Positions 63,542 through 64,000 of a stretch of 64,000 nucleotides of DNA are shown here, piece after piece. The stretch is from contig JAPLEH010000073.1 of the NCBI GenBank assembly GCA_026391455.1, positions 25,396-89,395 on the forward strand, written 5' to 3'. The notes beneath the pieces are model-generated. The model made no database searches. It saw only the letters and a program-made list of their open reading frames with translations, and was not told the DNA's origin. Both the position numbers and the translations under genes were made by a program. Position 1 is the first letter of the stretch, and each line of letters opens with the position of its first letter. Source of the DNA: Bacteroidota bacterium. GTDB taxonomy: Bacteria > Bacteroidota > Bacteroidia > Chitinophagales > Chitinophagaceae.

Positions 63542-63745
63542 TCAGGCCATTTCTTCCGCTTTTTCTTTGGCCGCTTTAGCCATCTCTTCCATTTTTTCTT
63601 TGATATCGTCCTTCATTTTCTTACCCTTTGCTTTCCATTTTTTTCTTGTCTCACTTCCTTTATCCGGAGCAAAGAGAATACCGGCCACCAAACCCAGTGC
63701 TGCACCTGCAGCAAGAGCAGTGAGTATTTTTCCAGTGTTGTTCAT
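63542..63745 (-). CDS. YtxH domain protein
   Basis: 67 residues from the ATG at 63745 (MNNTGK); the upstream Met at 63754 is also possible. GKILTALAAGAALGLVAGILFAPDKGSETRKKW is the YtxH helix and motif, with a Lys/Glu-rich tail (MKDDIKEKMEEMAKAAKEK). Thought to be a stress-linked membrane-associated protein. First gene of the trio. Confidence 0.88.
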   Translation of the reverse strand: MNNTGKILTALAAGAALGLVAGILFAPDKGSETRKKWKAKGKKMKDDIKEKMEEMAKAAKEKAEEMA

Positions 63746-63863
63746 AATATGCATTTTAAATGATTGGTACAGTTGCAAGTTAGTTTACCTTATTGGTACA
63801 ATAAGTGATACCCCTCACGAAGGTGTATGAGGATACTCAGTAGGCAGTTAGCGGTTTACAGTC

Positions 63864-63879
63864 ATTGCTGTCCGGGGAA
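63864..63879 (+). repeat. Second copy of attgctgtccggggaa
   Basis: The same 16-mer and the following T-rich stretch occur at 57147-57162. This copy lies near the right edge, with no gene after it within the window, so it might be the left end of an element outside. Not proven. Confidence 0.5.
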
Positions 63880-64000
63880 TTTTTTAGAAATATTGAGACC
63901 CTTTGATTTTGAATCAATTTTGTATCAAATTGAGGATTTTATCAACTCCAAGCCCCCTATGTTATAAAAAGTGAGGGAGTGAATGTTTGTATTCCTACCC

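Noticed and set aside
1..64000. Ribosomal RNA, tRNA and prophage structural genes
   Set aside because: No tRNA-like T-loop/cloverleaf, rRNA or phage head/tail pattern was seen; the holin-like gene is in a stress-type trio.

Overview
The window looks like chromosome from a Bacteroidota bacterium, most likely a Chitinophagaceae-type species. The signs are a type IX secretion (T9SS) C-terminal sorting domain on a large subtilase, a 7TM-DISM sensor ending in a LuxR-like helix-turn-helix, secreted proteins with the 'NVGIGTTTP' signature, promoters of the TTG / TAnnTTTG type, and DUF4846, DUF2071 and DUF4386 families. I see no rRNA, tRNA or CRISPR array.

Layout. 1-1.5 kb: 3' end of an Rhs gene with a variable C-terminal domain that looks like an alpha/beta hydrolase toxin. 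2.3-17.2 kb: two diverged copies of a cassette (7TM-DISM/HTH sensor, NVGIGT surface protein, roughly 300-residue secreted protein). In copy A the sensor is broken; in copy B the surface protein is reduced. Between them lie a hairpin-bearing tandem array, an ArsR-AHSA1-DUF1801 stretch with a clear operator, and a DoxX/DUF2071/methyltransferase/membrane-protein operon. 17.5-34.6 kb: a secreted T9SS subtilase followed by a dispersed but complete trans-4-hydroxyproline catabolic set (DapA-family deaminase, 2,5-dioxovalerate dehydrogenase, two-cysteine epimerase, FAD D-hydroxyproline dehydrogenase), interspersed with secreted BNR, GH130 and beta-lactamase-family proteins. 35-54 kb: mostly housekeeping or single genes (XerD, YraN, YkgJ, RNase HI, Dph6-like, methylcrotonyl-CoA carboxylase beta, class V aminotransferase, heme-motif lipoprotein, dCMP deaminase, cyclase, M1 peptidase). 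54-64 kb: UspA, DinB, WYL regulator, DUF4846 lipoprotein, a broken AraC-type remnant, a divergent pair of HTH genes, PEBP, and a YtxH/holin-like envelope-stress trio.

The least explained structure lies between genes. Short-word tandem arrays with 7-, 8- or 9-nt periods begin at or near gene ends and usually read outward from the gene, so those from neighbouring genes meet head-on. A second family consists of 20-nt hairpins with a TTCA loop whose stems vary by compensatory pairs. It forms arrays near 9.1-9.6 kb and 25.4-25.8 kb. One copy encodes the C-terminus of a desaturase-family protein.

The hydroxyproline enzymes form a four-step route to 2-oxoglutarate. Pairing them with a secreted protease suggests use of collagen-like or hydroxyproline-rich glycoprotein substrates; that link is inference. 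All calls come from reading the sequence, with no database search.
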